Numbered from the stretch's first letter, positions 16,907-26,697 are shown. The stretch: 64,000 bases of DNA from Saccharibacillus nicotianae (GCF_042681745.1 NZ_JBHUGF010000009.1:62001-126000); one strand, 5' to 3'. Numbers and translations are program-made. The notes: generated from the sequence alone by a model not told the origin.

Positions 16907-18817
16907 CTAATACTGTTTAGCTGTTTTCAACTTTTCTTGTTGCGCGTCAAATACCTGCTGAATCCGTTCGTTGTTCGATACTTCGGCTACTCCTACATTC
17001 CACCAGCTATCATATCCATGGGTCATCGTTTTCGGTAATACTTTGATCTCTATCAATGTACAATTCGATTGTTGCTGTGCATCTGCCAGAGCCTCGTGCA
17101 ATTGCTTCATATTGTTTACTTTGTACGATTTGGCTCCATACGCTTCAGCTATTTTGGCATAATCAATATTCATAATCTGCTTATCGTGAGTACGGAATTC
17201 GCAGAAATAACTGCCTCCACCGTTCTCCATCTGTAGATTGTTAATACAACCAAAGCCTGCATTATCAAAAAGTATGACATTGATTTTATGATTGTATTGA
17301 ATCGCAGTAACCAACTCGGAATGTAACATGAGAAAGCTACCATCCCCGACAATCGAATATACTTCTTGATCAGGAACAGCTAATTTAATCCCAAGCGCGC
17401 CGGATACTTCATAACCCATACAGGAATATCCGTATTCCAGATGATACGTATTAGCAACTGTCGGATTCCAGATCCGTTGCAGATCACCTGGCAATGACCC
17501 TGCTGAACCAACAATAATGCTATCTGCCGGAATAGCTTTATTAATAGCAATCAAAGCAGTCGTCTGTGGTAACTCGGTCTGAAGTGCATCTGCATATTCA
17601 TTAAGTGTCGCCTGATCAAATTGATTGTCTACTTCTGGCTTAAATTCTGTACGCTTAAAGGTAATCTGACTTAACCGTTCTCGCTCTTGATCCCATTCTA
17701 CTTTGAGTTCTTGTATCTGATTACCAAATTCACTTGTATACCCTTCCAATAATGGAGTAAGTTGTTCCAAAGTGACTTTGGCATCAGCAACTACTTGAAA
17801 AGCATCCAATTTGTATGCTTGCGAACGGCTAACATTAATATTTAAAAATTGACTCTGTTCAAAATCAAATGCTGTTTTGGAAGAAGTAGCAAAATCGGTA
17901 TAACGTGTACCGATACCAATAATGAGATCAGCTTGTCGTGCTACTTTGTTAGCTGATAATGTACCGGTTACGCCTAGCCCGCCTAGATTGTTTGCAAATG
18001 TATATTCTACCGTCGATTTGCCAGCTTGTGTCTCCACTAATGGAATATGATGCTTTTGGGATAATTTTTTTAATATAGCGCCTGCTTCCGAATATTTGGC
18101 TCCACCACCGACTAGAATCACCGGTTGGCGACTTGCTTTGATCAATGCTGCTGCTCCTGCTAATTCGCGTGTTGTTGGCAATTTGCGATCTACATAATGG
18201 ACACGACGGGCAAAAAAAGTCTTATCATAATCATAAGCTTCTCCTTCAACATCTTGTGCAATACAGATCGTCACTGGCCCTGCTTGGGCAGGATCAGTCA
18301 TCACTTCAAACGCTCGCAGTAAACTAGACATCAATTGTTCTGGACGCGTAATACGATCCCAATAACGTGATAATGGTTTTAAAGCATCGTTCGTTGTAAC
18401 TGCGGCACTGTATTGTTGCTCAATTTGTTGAAGTACCGGATCAGGTTGACGGCTAGCAAACGTATCTCCTGGTAAAAAAAGTACCGGAATCTGATTAGCA
18501 AGTGCTGTGCCTGCTGCCGCTGCTAGATTCGCCGCACCTGGCCCGACAGAAGTTGTAACTGCATATATTTTTTGGCGCAACATTTGCTTACTGTAGGCAA
18601 TTGCTGCATGAGCCATCCCCTGTTCATTTTTACCTTGTATCACATGGAGATGACCGGATTCTTGTTCTAATGCTTGACCGATTCCAAGTACATTACCATG
18701 TCCGAAAATGGTAAATATCCCTTCGACAAAAGGAAATTCGTTCCCATCAATATGGATATATTGTGCATTCAAAAAACGAATTAATGCCTGCGCTGTTGTA
18801 AGCCGAATCGTTTGCAT
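16907..18817 (-). CDS. iolD: 3D-(3,5/4)-trihydroxycyclohexane-1,2-dione acylhydrolase IolD
   Basis: Thiamine diphosphate-dependent enzyme that opens the inositol-derived ring to 5-deoxy-glucuronate. Three-domain acetolactate synthase-like layout: N-terminal ThDP Pyr domain with the catalytic Glu region (QALEQESGHLHV), central domain, and C-terminal ThDP-binding motif GDGSFLML followed by FDNAGFGCINN. The start at 18817 (MQTIRLTTAQ) has a GAGGTG site and leaves ten bases from the iolC stop; an upstream in-frame start at 18862 would overlap iolC. 636 residues, usual for IolD. Confidence 0.95.
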   Translation of the reverse strand: MQTIRLTTAQALIRFLNAQYIHIDGNEFPFVEGIFTIFGHGNVLGIGQALEQESGHLHVIQGKNEQGMAHAAIAYSKQMLRQKIYAVTTSVGPGAANLAAAAGTALANQIPVLFLPGDTFASRQPDPVLQQIEQQYSAAVTTNDALKPLSRYWDRITRPEQLMSSLLRAFEVMTDPAQAGPVTICIAQDVEGEAYDYDKTFFARRVHYVDRKLPTTRELAGAAALIKASRQPVILVGGGAKYSEAGAILKKLSQKHHIPLVETQAGKSTVEYTFANNLGGLGVTGTLSANKVARQADLIIGIGTRYTDFATSSKTAFDFEQSQFLNINVSRSQAYKLDAFQVVADAKVTLEQLTPLLEGYTSEFGNQIQELKVEWDQERERLSQITFKRTEFKPEVDNQFDQATLNEYADALQTELPQTTALIAINKAIPADSIIVGSAGSLPGDLQRIWNPTVANTYHLEYGYSCMGYEVSGALGIKLAVPDQEVYSIVGDGSFLMLHSELVTAIQYNHKINVILFDNAGFGCINNLQMENGGGSYFCEFRTHDKQIMNIDYAKIAEAYGAKSYKVNNMKQLHEALADAQQQSNCTLIEIKVLPKTMTHGYDSWWNVGVAEVSNNERIQQVFDAQQEKLKTAKQY

Positions 18818-18827
18818 AGTTTCACCT

Positions 18828-19820
18828 CTATCTGTATTGTGCCTCGATTTCGTCTGCTGCAATTAACTGTTCAATCTGACTCACTGTAGGCATCGCTTCA
18901 GAGGAGCTATGTTTGCTAACAACGATCGAAGCCGAAGCACTCCCGTATTTGAGCGCTGTAGCAATATCTTTGCCCGCAAATAAAGCATATAGAAAAGCAG
19001 ACGCATACGAATCGCCAGCACCAAATGTTTTTAACACTTTAGTCATATAGGCTTTGCTTTGAAATACATCCCCTGACCTGGTGTATGCATATGATCCTTC
19101 GACTCCATGCTTGATCACAATCAATTGAGGGGTATGCTGGAATAAATACGCTATCGTCTGCTCATTATTTCCTGTACGATTTTCCAGAATATCAAATTCA
19201 TCACGTGTACCAATCACAATATCGGCTTGTTCAGCAACCAGGGCATAGTAGATCGAAGTCTGTTCTTTGGATGTCCATGTATACGGACGATAATCCAATT
19301 CAAAAATTACTTTCACCTGATGCTTACGAGCCAGACTGACTGCTTTGAGGATAGCTTCTCGTGAAGGGCTTTGAGACAATGCAGTGCCTGACACCAATAG
19401 AGCGCTTGCTTGCTGAATATAATCTTCGCTTACTTCATCAGGCTCCAAGTACAGATCGGCTACATTTTCGCGGTACATTAGAATACTACATTCTTCCGGG
19501 CTTTTGATCTCGGTAAAAGCAAGCCCTGTTTTGTGACCTGCCTGATCAATAACGACTCCTGTAATATCAATACCTAGATTCTGAATATAATTTGAAATAA
19601 AACGACCATGTTGGTCATCAGCAAGCTTTCCGATAAATCCAGTTTTGAGCCCTAGTTTGGAACTACCAATCGCGATATTAACCGGTGATCCGCCAACATA
19701 TTTGGTAAAGGTCATTGTTTCTTCCATCGGACGATTATATTCAGTTGCGTTCAGATCGATACATGCTCTACCGATCGCAATCATATCGAATACACGTTCA
19801 CTTTTTAATTCAAATTTCAT
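18828..19820 (-). CDS. iolC: 5-dehydro-2-deoxygluconokinase IolC
   Basis: PfkB-family kinase phosphorylating 2-deoxy-5-keto-gluconate; the product is the IolR inducer in Bacillus. Visible: AIGRACIDLNATEYNRPMEE near the start, the GGSPVNIAIGSSKLG sugar-binding segment, and the C-terminal TFGAGDSYASAF anion hole with the catalytic Asp. I place the start at ATG 19820, which matches the family N-terminus; an in-frame GTG four codons earlier is possible. 330 residues. It sits 48 bases after iolB. Confidence 0.94.
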   Translation of the reverse strand: MKFELKSERVFDMIAIGRACIDLNATEYNRPMEETMTFTKYVGGSPVNIAIGSSKLGLKTGFIGKLADDQHGRFISNYIQNLGIDITGVVIDQAGHKTGLAFTEIKSPEECSILMYRENVADLYLEPDEVSEDYIQQASALLVSGTALSQSPSREAILKAVSLARKHQVKVIFELDYRPYTWTSKEQTSIYYALVAEQADIVIGTRDEFDILENRTGNNEQTIAYLFQHTPQLIVIKHGVEGSYAYTRSGDVFQSKAYMTKVLKTFGAGDSYASAFLYALFAGKDIATALKYGSASASIVVSKHSSSEAMPTVSQIEQLIAADEIEAQYR

Positions 19821-19868
19821 CTGTACTTCCACTCCATTTCCTTCACTATTTTCTACTTGGTGATCTGC

Positions 19869-20684
19869 TTAACGTTGCAATATCCATTCGTGATCAGGAT
19901 CGTTGTGGAATTTCCAGATGCGCTTGGGTCCTGCCATAACATTGAGGTAATACGATGTATATCCATCAGGCACGCCTACCGGATGATAACCGGCAGGAAC
20001 GATAACGACGTTGCGATGTTCTACCGCCATCGTCTCATCAAGGGAGCGATCATCGGTATATACTCGTTGAAATACAAATCCTTGTGCAGGATCAATTTCG
20101 TGATAATAGGTTTCTTCTAATAAAGATTCAGCAGGCAATTGATCTACATCATGCTTATGTGGTGGATAACTTGACCAGTTCGCACTTTCGGTAATCACTT
20201 CAACTACCAATAGACTGTTCACACTATCATCTGAATCTGGCAAAATGTTATGCACTAGCCGTTGATTATTATACTTTCCACGATGCTCTACACTATTTTC
20301 ACTAGCTAAAATCAGACGGGTTGCACGTTGTACTAATGAAGGAGAATAACATAATGCTACTCTAGCCATTGTCTCTGCGGTGATGGTAAACGAACGATCA
20401 TTGGAGATATATACGCTATCGGTAGGCTTTTTCTCAAATACACTTGTACGTGTGCCTACTCCTGTAAAAGTCTGCTCATGATCGCTAACTGTTATTTTGC
20501 CAGTGACTGCTACAATACAACATTCGATTTCGCCTAGTGATTCGCTATAAGTTGCACCTGGTTCGATATCTATCATTTTGAATCCTACATAGTGTAAAGG
20601 AGAATTGTCTTGATTCACTTCATGGAGCAGAGTGACACCTGTGCTGAGAGGTTGTTGTTGAAGCTTGCGCAATAATGTACTCAT
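19869..20684 (-). CDS. iolB: 5-deoxy-glucuronate isomerase IolB
   Basis: Converts 5-deoxy-glucuronate to 2-deoxy-5-keto-gluconate. Double cupin enzyme of 271 residues; the C-terminal cupin carries the metal-binding YPPHKHD segment with a downstream EETYYHE motif and a late HPVG. AAAGGAG precedes the ATG. It is 15 bases downstream of iolA. Confidence 0.95.
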   Translation of the reverse strand: MSTLLRKLQQQPLSTGVTLLHEVNQDNSPLHYVGFKMIDIEPGATYSESLGEIECCIVAVTGKITVSDHEQTFTGVGTRTSVFEKKPTDSVYISNDRSFTITAETMARVALCYSPSLVQRATRLILASENSVEHRGKYNNQRLVHNILPDSDDSVNSLLVVEVITESANWSSYPPHKHDVDQLPAESLLEETYYHEIDPAQGFVFQRVYTDDRSLDETMAVEHRNVVIVPAGYHPVGVPDGYTSYYLNVMAGPKRIWKFHNDPDHEWILQR

Positions 20685-20699
20685 GATGTGCCATCTCCT

Positions 20700-22172
20700 T
20701 TACTCAAATGTAGGTGTAACATAACGAGCGGTTACTACTTTTTTGTGAGTGTAAAAATCTACGCTATCTTTGCCGTTCGCATGCAATGTACCAAAAAATG
20801 AAGATTTCCAACCAGAAAATGGGAAAAATGCCATAGGAGCCGGTACACCTAGATTCACACCTAACATGCCTGCATCTATATTTTCGCGGAAATAACGAAT
20901 CGCTGACGCATTGGATGTAAAAATACAAGCTCCATTTGCAAATTCAGATCGATTAGCGGTTTCGACAGCTTCTTTTAAATGCTTGACTCGAATAATAGAT
21001 AATACCGGAGCAAAAATTTCATCTTTCCAGATCGTCATATCGGTAGTTACATTTTCAAAAATAGTCGGCCCGATAAAGTATCCTTCATCCGATACCTGTT
21101 CACGACCATCGCAGACTAATGTAGCTCCTTCACTAATTCCTTTTTCAATATATCCTATCGTGCGTTTCTGATTTTCTTCCCGAATAACAGGACCCAAAAA
21201 TACGCCATCGTCCAGACCGTTACCGATTTCGATCTCGCCTGCTCTTTCTTTTAATCGATGGATAAATGCATCAGCGATTCCTTCTTCAACAGCGACTACC
21301 GCACAAGCCATACAACGCTCACCTGCCGAACCAAAAGCAGATGCAATCACATTGGTGACCGTATCTTCGAGATCGGCATCGTTCAATACAATCGTATGGT
21401 TTTTGGCTCCGGTTAAAGCTTGGACACGTTTGAGGTTATTGCTTCCACGCTTAAATACATATTCTCCGACAGGCTTTGAACCGACAAATGAGATCGCTTG
21501 AACAGCAGGATGATCCAATACGCCATTAACGACATCATGCGCTCCGTAGACGATATTGAATACTCCTTTAGGTAGACCTGCTTCTGTAAATAATTCTACT
21601 AGCCGTCTTGTTAATAGCGGGGTACGTTCAGAAGGTTTGAGAATAAATGTATTTCCTAGCGCAATAGCCATTGGAAACATCCAACAAGGCACCATCATTG
21701 GAAAGTTAAATGGAGCAATTCCACCAACTACACCGATCGGATAGCGATAATTAACAGCTTCTACATCGGTTGCAATCGAAGCAAGTGAATCACCCATCAT
21801 TAATGTAGGTGCACCTGCCGCAAATTCTACATTTTCGATCCCCCGCCCTACTTCTCCGAGCGCTTCAGTTAGATTTTTACCATTTTCGATCGTGATCAGA
21901 CGAGCTAATTCTTCTTTATGAGTCGATAATAATTGTTGGAAATTGAACAGAATTCTAGCACGCCGGGGAACAGCGACTTTTTGCCAGGATTCAAAAGCTT
22001 GCTGAGCGACTTCAACGGCATAATCAATATCTTCTTTAGTAGAAAGAGGGACTCTAGCGATAATTTCTTTGGTAGCTGGATTGTATACATCTTCGTAGAC
22101 GGTTGTTTGGCTTTCTACCCATTCTCCGTTGATATAATTTTTCAACTTTTCTACTTCTCGTGCTTCTGTCAT
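20700..22172 (-). CDS. iolA: Methylmalonate/malonate semialdehyde dehydrogenase IolA
   Basis: CoA-dependent, NAD+-using aldehyde dehydrogenase converting malonate semialdehyde to acetyl-CoA and CO2, the last step of inositol breakdown. 490 residues. Visible: PFNFPMMVPCWMFPMA, FILKPSERTPL, the NAD-binding FVGSKPVGEYVF, and the catalytic cysteine in AGERCMACAVV, which is the MmsA/IolA variant of the ALDH active site. GAGGAGG precedes the ATG. First gene of iolA-B-C-D-J, behind a sigma-A-type promoter and three IolR-like sites. The same enzyme could also act in valine catabolism. Confidence 0.95.
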   Translation of the reverse strand: MTEAREVEKLKNYINGEWVESQTTVYEDVYNPATKEIIARVPLSTKEDIDYAVEVAQQAFESWQKVAVPRRARILFNFQQLLSTHKEELARLITIENGKNLTEALGEVGRGIENVEFAAGAPTLMMGDSLASIATDVEAVNYRYPIGVVGGIAPFNFPMMVPCWMFPMAIALGNTFILKPSERTPLLTRRLVELFTEAGLPKGVFNIVYGAHDVVNGVLDHPAVQAISFVGSKPVGEYVFKRGSNNLKRVQALTGAKNHTIVLNDADLEDTVTNVIASAFGSAGERCMACAVVAVEEGIADAFIHRLKERAGEIEIGNGLDDGVFLGPVIREENQKRTIGYIEKGISEGATLVCDGREQVSDEGYFIGPTIFENVTTDMTIWKDEIFAPVLSIIRVKHLKEAVETANRSEFANGACIFTSNASAIRYFRENIDAGMLGVNLGVPAPMAFFPFSGWKSSFFGTLHANGKDSVDFYTHKKVVTARYVTPTFE

Positions 22173-22235
22173 TGCTATTCCTCCTCTAATCGATACACAT
22201 GATAAAAAATAACTGAATGATTGATATGTTTGTTA

Positions 22236-22317
22236 TATTTTGATTCATTTATCACTTTTTGATTATGTTTTGATTAATTTATAGTTAGATATTATTATCA
22301 AAATGATCTACAGTCAA
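22236..22317 (-). promoter_or_regulatory. iolA promoter and three IolR-like sites
   Basis: On the minus strand, -35 TTGACT (22312-22317) and -10 TAATAT (22289-22294) have exact 17-base spacing. Downstream of the expected start are three copies of an AATCAAAA word, at 22266-22276, 22255-22265 and 22236-22246. TAATCAAAAAG (22255-22265) fits the IolR consensus WRAYCAADARD as I recall it; the other two are near matches. Their spacings are 11 and 19 bases. This gives IolR a block immediately after the start of transcription. Confidence 0.7.
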
Positions 22318-22355
22318 TCATTTTATGCAATAGTACTGCTTTTTGAGCAAAATAA

Positions 22356-22400
22356 AAACACCTTTTACAGAGTATATGATCTACTCTATAAAAGATGTTC
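22356..22400 (-). terminator. Terminator of the GldG/DUF4340 ABC operon
   Basis: On the minus strand, AACATCTTTTATAGAGTA pairs with TACTCTGTAAAAGGTGTT and is followed by TTATTTT. It separates the ABC operon from the iolA promoter. Confidence 0.75.
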
Positions 22401-22454
22401 ATGATCTAGCGTTCGATCAGGTGCATCCAGGATCGATGTCACACAGATTTGAAC

Positions 22455-23441
22455 TTATTCAGAAGAAGTTGAATCGGTTATCGTTTGAGCTGCTTTCATC
22501 ACTTGCTTGATCGATTCGGAAGGCAATCGATATGCCCATTGCTGAGAAGAATCGACCACATCGATATAAGCAGGGTTATTAGCAGACTGGAATCCTTGAT
22601 AAGTATCGTTCACTGTCCGCTCACCTTCAGTACGAGTAACCCGAAGCGTGAATAACGGCGACTTGGAAGATAGCTTAGAAGCTGGTGTTGGCAATTGATC
22701 GGTAGGAATATTTTTGATACTGTCAGTCAAATTAGACGCTTGCTCGCTACTAATCGAATGACCATCAAATGTCCAACGATCTTGACTTGGGTCTTCCAGA
22801 TTGGCTTGATGTGTTAAAGTCCAGTTATTGGTCTGATCTTGACCTGTCCAGCTTAAAGCTGTCATATATTGATCATCCCAACCAAATGGAGTCGTATCCA
22901 CAAAATAAAATGCAGTAGCAGATAAGTCAGTCACCGTCTGCTGAGATAATTGAATAATCGCTCCTTCATTTAAGCGTGCATAGTAATACCCATCGGTTGG
23001 TAATTTGCTACCAATATAGAGTTTATCCTGTTTCCCGGTCGATGTTGTTAAGATAATCGTAGGTTGCTGTGCATCTATTCCATATTTAGCAACATCGGTA
23101 GGTGAATCTTCTACAATATCGTGCACCGTTGCCGCTTGTAGTGTAGTTAACCAATCTGTAATGGCATACGCATTGGTAGGATAGTTCGCAGGTGTACGCA
23201 TATGCCATAGGTTTTGTTTATTTTCTAACGTAATCGATGCCGGTGTTGTGGTGGTGTTTGCATTGTCCGGTGAAGATTGCATCTCGATTTGCTGTACGTT
23301 AGCAGGTGTAAATGTAACCCATTTGGCTTCCACAGGAGCAGTCTGATCTTTTTGAAAAAAATTCTGTGAATAAGCATAAGCTACACCCAACAGCAAAATC
23401 ACCACCATTATGATTGTTGGCATCCATTTGCGAAGTTGCAC
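22455..23441 (-). CDS. DUF4340-type membrane-anchored protein, ABC operon partner
   Basis: One N-terminal membrane segment (about residues 8-24) followed by about 300 extracytoplasmic residues with a repeated beta-rich pattern (LENKQNLWHM, YGIDAQQPTIILTT, LYIGSKLPTDGYYYARLNE), the hallmark of DUF4340 proteins found with GldG-type ABC exporters. The start is GTG with AAGGAG upstream. It is the fourth gene of ATPase-permease-GldG-DUF4340, 18 bases after the GldG-like gene. Its molecular role is unknown; an extracytoplasmic scaffold or substrate-handling part of the transporter is an inference from the fixed gene order. Confidence 0.8.
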   Translation of the reverse strand: MQLRKWMPTIIMVVILLLGVAYAYSQNFFQKDQTAPVEAKWVTFTPANVQQIEMQSSPDNANTTTTPASITLENKQNLWHMRTPANYPTNAYAITDWLTTLQAATVHDIVEDSPTDVAKYGIDAQQPTIILTTSTGKQDKLYIGSKLPTDGYYYARLNEGAIIQLSQQTVTDLSATAFYFVDTTPFGWDDQYMTALSWTGQDQTNNWTLTHQANLEDPSQDRWTFDGHSISSEQASNLTDSIKNIPTDQLPTPASKLSSKSPLFTLRVTRTEGERTVNDTYQGFQSANNPAYIDVVDSSQQWAYRLPSESIKQVMKAAQTITDSTSSE

Positions 23442-23459
23442 GATCTGCCCGACTCCTTT

Positions 23460-24875
23460 CTATCCTCTACGTCGTCTCCACCATAGTACAATTCCTACAA
23501 TGACAAATAACAGAGGAAATACAATCACTGTTCCAATGAAAATGATTTTCGCTTGAGATAACGATAAATTCGCTGTCTGGTATTGCTCTTGTACTTGCGG
23601 TCGAATCGTGATTTTGTTGGTGTTACCCAGTAGATCATTGATACTATTGAGCGCAAAATCCAAATTCGCTTGTTGCACAATTTCCTGATCCATCATAAAG
23701 GTAGACCCGCCCAAAATGACAGCTTTAGGTTCACCTTTAGCATCTGCTACAGCAAATCCTAGATCAAATGGCCCTGCAAGGTCTTTGGTATCTCGCTCTG
23801 TTTTGGATTCTAGCAATCCAGATAGATTTGTTTCTCCATAACTATTACTCGAAGAAGTTAGTAATGGTGTAGTTGTCCATCCTTTGACTGCTTCTAACTG
23901 CAATCCTATCGATAATGACATCATCGTATACATTTTATTTGCCGCTAATTTGGCTGTAATCTCATGTTGTCCATAGTCTGGAATAATCGTAAGCGGATCG
24001 TATAATGAAGTATCTTTGGGTTCTACTGCTACAGCATGGGTATCTTTGACACCATACATACTCATTAAAGAGTCTAAGTTTTTCCAGCTACTGCTCATCT
24101 TTTCATTAAAGCCAAGCGATAAAAATAATTTACCGCCATTGTTCAAGTACTGCTTAATCAGTCGGGTTTCTCCATCGCTCAAATCATTTTGCGGCCCGAT
24201 AATCATAAGCAGATTAGCATCCTTTGGAATCGATCCTGCTTGCAATAGCGACAGATCACTCACTGTAATATGTTCTTCTTGTAAATGACTCACCAGTGTA
24301 CTCATATCTGTTGCTGCAAATTCATTATGTCCATTAAGCAAATATGCTTTGTGCGTAGTAGATGAAGAAAGCGATAATAGACCAGATGTTATCTTTTCTT
24401 CACCACTAAATTGATATGACGTACTGGCTTCTGCACTTTCTGCACTCATATCGCTAGCTCCTGCACCATCAGCGAACATATCGTAGACAGGTACCACTTT
24501 GGTGGTGTCTCCTTTTTTCAATACTACTGCACTTTCTGTAACTCCATATTGCTTCGCAAGTGTCGGATTGGTCAAAAGGTCATATGTTTTGACTTCTAGC
24601 TTGCTGTTTACTTTATGGTATTCTGCTAGCAAATCGGTCACTTCGCGGGTATATACTTCTGCATCTTGTGAATTGAGAAATACGAGCGCTTCAACATTCT
24701 GATCCAATCCTTGCAGTGTTGTGATTGTCTGATCGGATAATGTATATTGTTTGTTTTTGGTTAAATCGACTTGAAACGTTCCGATAGAATTAAGAAATAA
24801 GGTCAAAATAATAAAAATGCCGATTATGGCTACTGAAAAAACGACTGCATTTGTTCCTTGTATCCACTTTTTCAT
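23460..24875 (-). CDS. GldG-family ABC transporter-associated protein
   Basis: An N-terminal membrane helix, an extracytoplasmic region of about 410 residues similar in layout to GldG/IFT52-type domains (LTKNKQYTLSDQTI, then LLNGHNE and LLMIIGPQNDLSDGE), and a C-terminal helix with the cytoplasmic tail WWRRRRG. In Bacteroidetes GldG belongs to the gliding-motility ABC complex; Firmicute homologues are uncharacterised. The ATG at 24875 follows GGAGGTGA; an upstream start at 24890 would overlap the permease. 471 residues. Confidence 0.82.
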   Translation of the reverse strand: MKKWIQGTNAVVFSVAIIGIFIILTLFLNSIGTFQVDLTKNKQYTLSDQTITTLQGLDQNVEALVFLNSQDAEVYTREVTDLLAEYHKVNSKLEVKTYDLLTNPTLAKQYGVTESAVVLKKGDTTKVVPVYDMFADGAGASDMSAESAEASTSYQFSGEEKITSGLLSLSSSTTHKAYLLNGHNEFAATDMSTLVSHLQEEHITVSDLSLLQAGSIPKDANLLMIIGPQNDLSDGETRLIKQYLNNGGKLFLSLGFNEKMSSSWKNLDSLMSMYGVKDTHAVAVEPKDTSLYDPLTIIPDYGQHEITAKLAANKMYTMMSLSIGLQLEAVKGWTTTPLLTSSSNSYGETNLSGLLESKTERDTKDLAGPFDLGFAVADAKGEPKAVILGGSTFMMDQEIVQQANLDFALNSINDLLGNTNKITIRPQVQEQYQTANLSLSQAKIIFIGTVIVFPLLFVIVGIVLWWRRRRG

Positions 24876-24880
24876 TGTGC

Positions 24881-25594
24881 TCACCTCCACCTTTTCCGTT
24901 CCACGACTTGTATACTCAGTACAAGGAACAATAGCGATAAGGTGATATAGAACAGAATATCCGGGCCATGTAATACACCTTTGACCAGATTATCGATTCG
25001 GCTAGATATTGAAAAAGGTTCTAACCATTTCTGCGCAATATCTGAATTCATTGTAAAAGAATCCAGAATCCATAGTCCTAGTAATAGTACAAATGCAATC
25101 ACAGCCGATACCATCTGGTGTTGAGACAGACTGGAAGCAAATAATCCGATTGCCATCATTGCAGCGCCTAGTAAAAATACCGCTAATAAAGATAATAATA
25201 ACAGCGGCATATTCATCGTACCGAAAAAAGACATCGTTATCGGATACACCAGATTACAAGCAATTAATACTAGCAACAATCCAAGCGCAGCTAAGTATTT
25301 ACCGATAACAATCTCGGTGACTGTTACAGGAGAAGTCAGTAATAGTTCATCTGTTCCCTGTCTAAATTCTTCCGAGATCAAACGCATCGTTAATAACGGA
25401 ATAATAATTAACAACATAAAAATGGTATTACCCAAAATCAAGCGGTAATCCAGTATACTTGGCTGGTAACCAACAAAACTTACATAAAACATATAGCTAG
25501 ATAGTAATACATAGACAGCTATTGCAAAATACGTTGTTGGATTTAAAAAATACAACTGTAATTCTTTAGAGCATATCGCCCACATACGTCTCAC
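24881..25594 (-). CDS. ABC-2 type permease
   Basis: Six-helix ABC-2 permease (237 residues), close to the Nos/GldF type, with the conserved cytosolic-loop segment LTMRLISEEFRQGTDELLLTSPVT before the third helix. The start is GTG at 25594: its GTGA overlaps the ATPase stop by four bases, and GGAGG lies nine bases upstream. Partner of the preceding ATPase. Substrate unknown. Confidence 0.9.
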   Translation of the reverse strand: MRRMWAICSKELQLYFLNPTTYFAIAVYVLLSSYMFYVSFVGYQPSILDYRLILGNTIFMLLIIIPLLTMRLISEEFRQGTDELLLTSPVTVTEIVIGKYLAALGLLLVLIACNLVYPITMSFFGTMNMPLLLLSLLAVFLLGAAMMAIGLFASSLSQHQMVSAVIAFVLLLGLWILDSFTMNSDIAQKWLEPFSISSRIDNLVKGVLHGPDILFYITLSLLFLVLSIQVVERKRWR

Positions 25595-26610
25595 TTGGTT
25601 GTATCCTCCTTTGGCAAAGGAGTGTCTGAACGATCGATAGAAGCAGCATTTATATCAAGATGAGATTCGGAATCAGTTGTTAATTTGGCAAATAACTCTT
25701 CCAGACTGTGACCTTCTTTACGCATCTCCAATACTGGAATCTTCGCGTTTGCTAATAAAAGAGACAATGATTCTCTAAAATCTTCTTGGTCGACTCCTGT
25801 TAATTTAATCGTAATCAATTGTTCTTGTTGTTCATTTGTATCAGAATACTGAAATTCAGTATGTGCAAAAGCAGCATGTTCCAGTACAGAGCGTACAATA
25901 ACCGGCTTCGACTTCACTTCCAATTGCACCTGGAAATTCTCATGTAAGAAATCACCAATATGGTCAGCATCGCGATCCAGTACTAATTTGCCTTCATGAA
26001 TAATTAACATCCGATTACACAGCATACTGACTTCTGGTAAAATATGCGTGCTCAATAGTACGGTATGTTGTTCACCCAATTCACGAATCAATTGTCTAAT
26101 CTCCATAATCTGATTCGGATCAAGCCCAGATGTCGGTTCATCCAAAATAAGCAATTCCGGTTGATGAATAATCGCACCAGCTAGACCAAGCCGTTGCTTA
26201 TACCCTTTGGATAAAGAACGGATCACCTGTCGTTCTCTTCCTTGTAGTCCAAGCCGATCGATCATTTCGCTAATTCGCAACTTCTGCTCTCGCACTGCTA
26301 CGTCACGTAAATCTGCTACAAAACGTAAATAAGAACGTACCGTCATATCCGGATAAAGTGGAGGCGTCTCCGGTAAATAACCTATTTTGCTACGCGCTTG
26401 TCTGGATTGTTCATGCATCGGTAAGCCATCTACCCATATCTGTCCAGAGGATGGTGTGAGATAGCCTGTAATCATACGCATTGTGGTTGTTTTGCCAGCT
26501 CCATTGGGACCTAGAAAGCCAACAATTTCGCCCCGCTTCATTTCAAAATCGATCCCGTCTACACTTCGACGCTGATCGAACCATTTGCTTACTTGCTGGA
26601 CTTGCAGCAT
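25591..26610 (-). CDS. ABC transporter ATP-binding protein, gliding/Nos-type operon
   Basis: Standard ABC ATPase: Walker A GPNGAGKTTT (about residues 34-43), Q-loop region YLPETPPLYPDM, signature SKGYKQRLGLAGAI, Walker B LLILDEPTSGLDPNQ and the switch His in LLSTHILPEV. After the nucleotide domain a C-terminal extension of about 110 residues (339 total) carries an ACT-like or dimerisation region seen in exporters of this type. First gene of a four-gene operon. GGGAGG precedes the ATG. Confidence 0.92.
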   Translation of the reverse strand: MLQVQQVSKWFDQRRSVDGIDFEMKRGEIVGFLGPNGAGKTTTMRMITGYLTPSSGQIWVDGLPMHEQSRQARSKIGYLPETPPLYPDMTVRSYLRFVADLRDVAVREQKLRISEMIDRLGLQGRERQVIRSLSKGYKQRLGLAGAIIHQPELLILDEPTSGLDPNQIMEIRQLIRELGEQHTVLLSTHILPEVSMLCNRMLIIHEGKLVLDRDADHIGDFLHENFQVQLEVKSKPVIVRSVLEHAAFAHTEFQYSDTNEQQEQLITIKLTGVDQEDFRESLSLLLANAKIPVLEMRKEGHSLEELFAKLTTDSESHLDINAASIDRSDTPLPKEDTTK

Positions 26611-26697
26611 ATTTTGTTCCCTCCCGCTTTTCCCAAAATCCTTTTTACTATAACGTAATTGTTATAAATTCAGCTTAAAAGAAGGTAAAGGAAAGCT

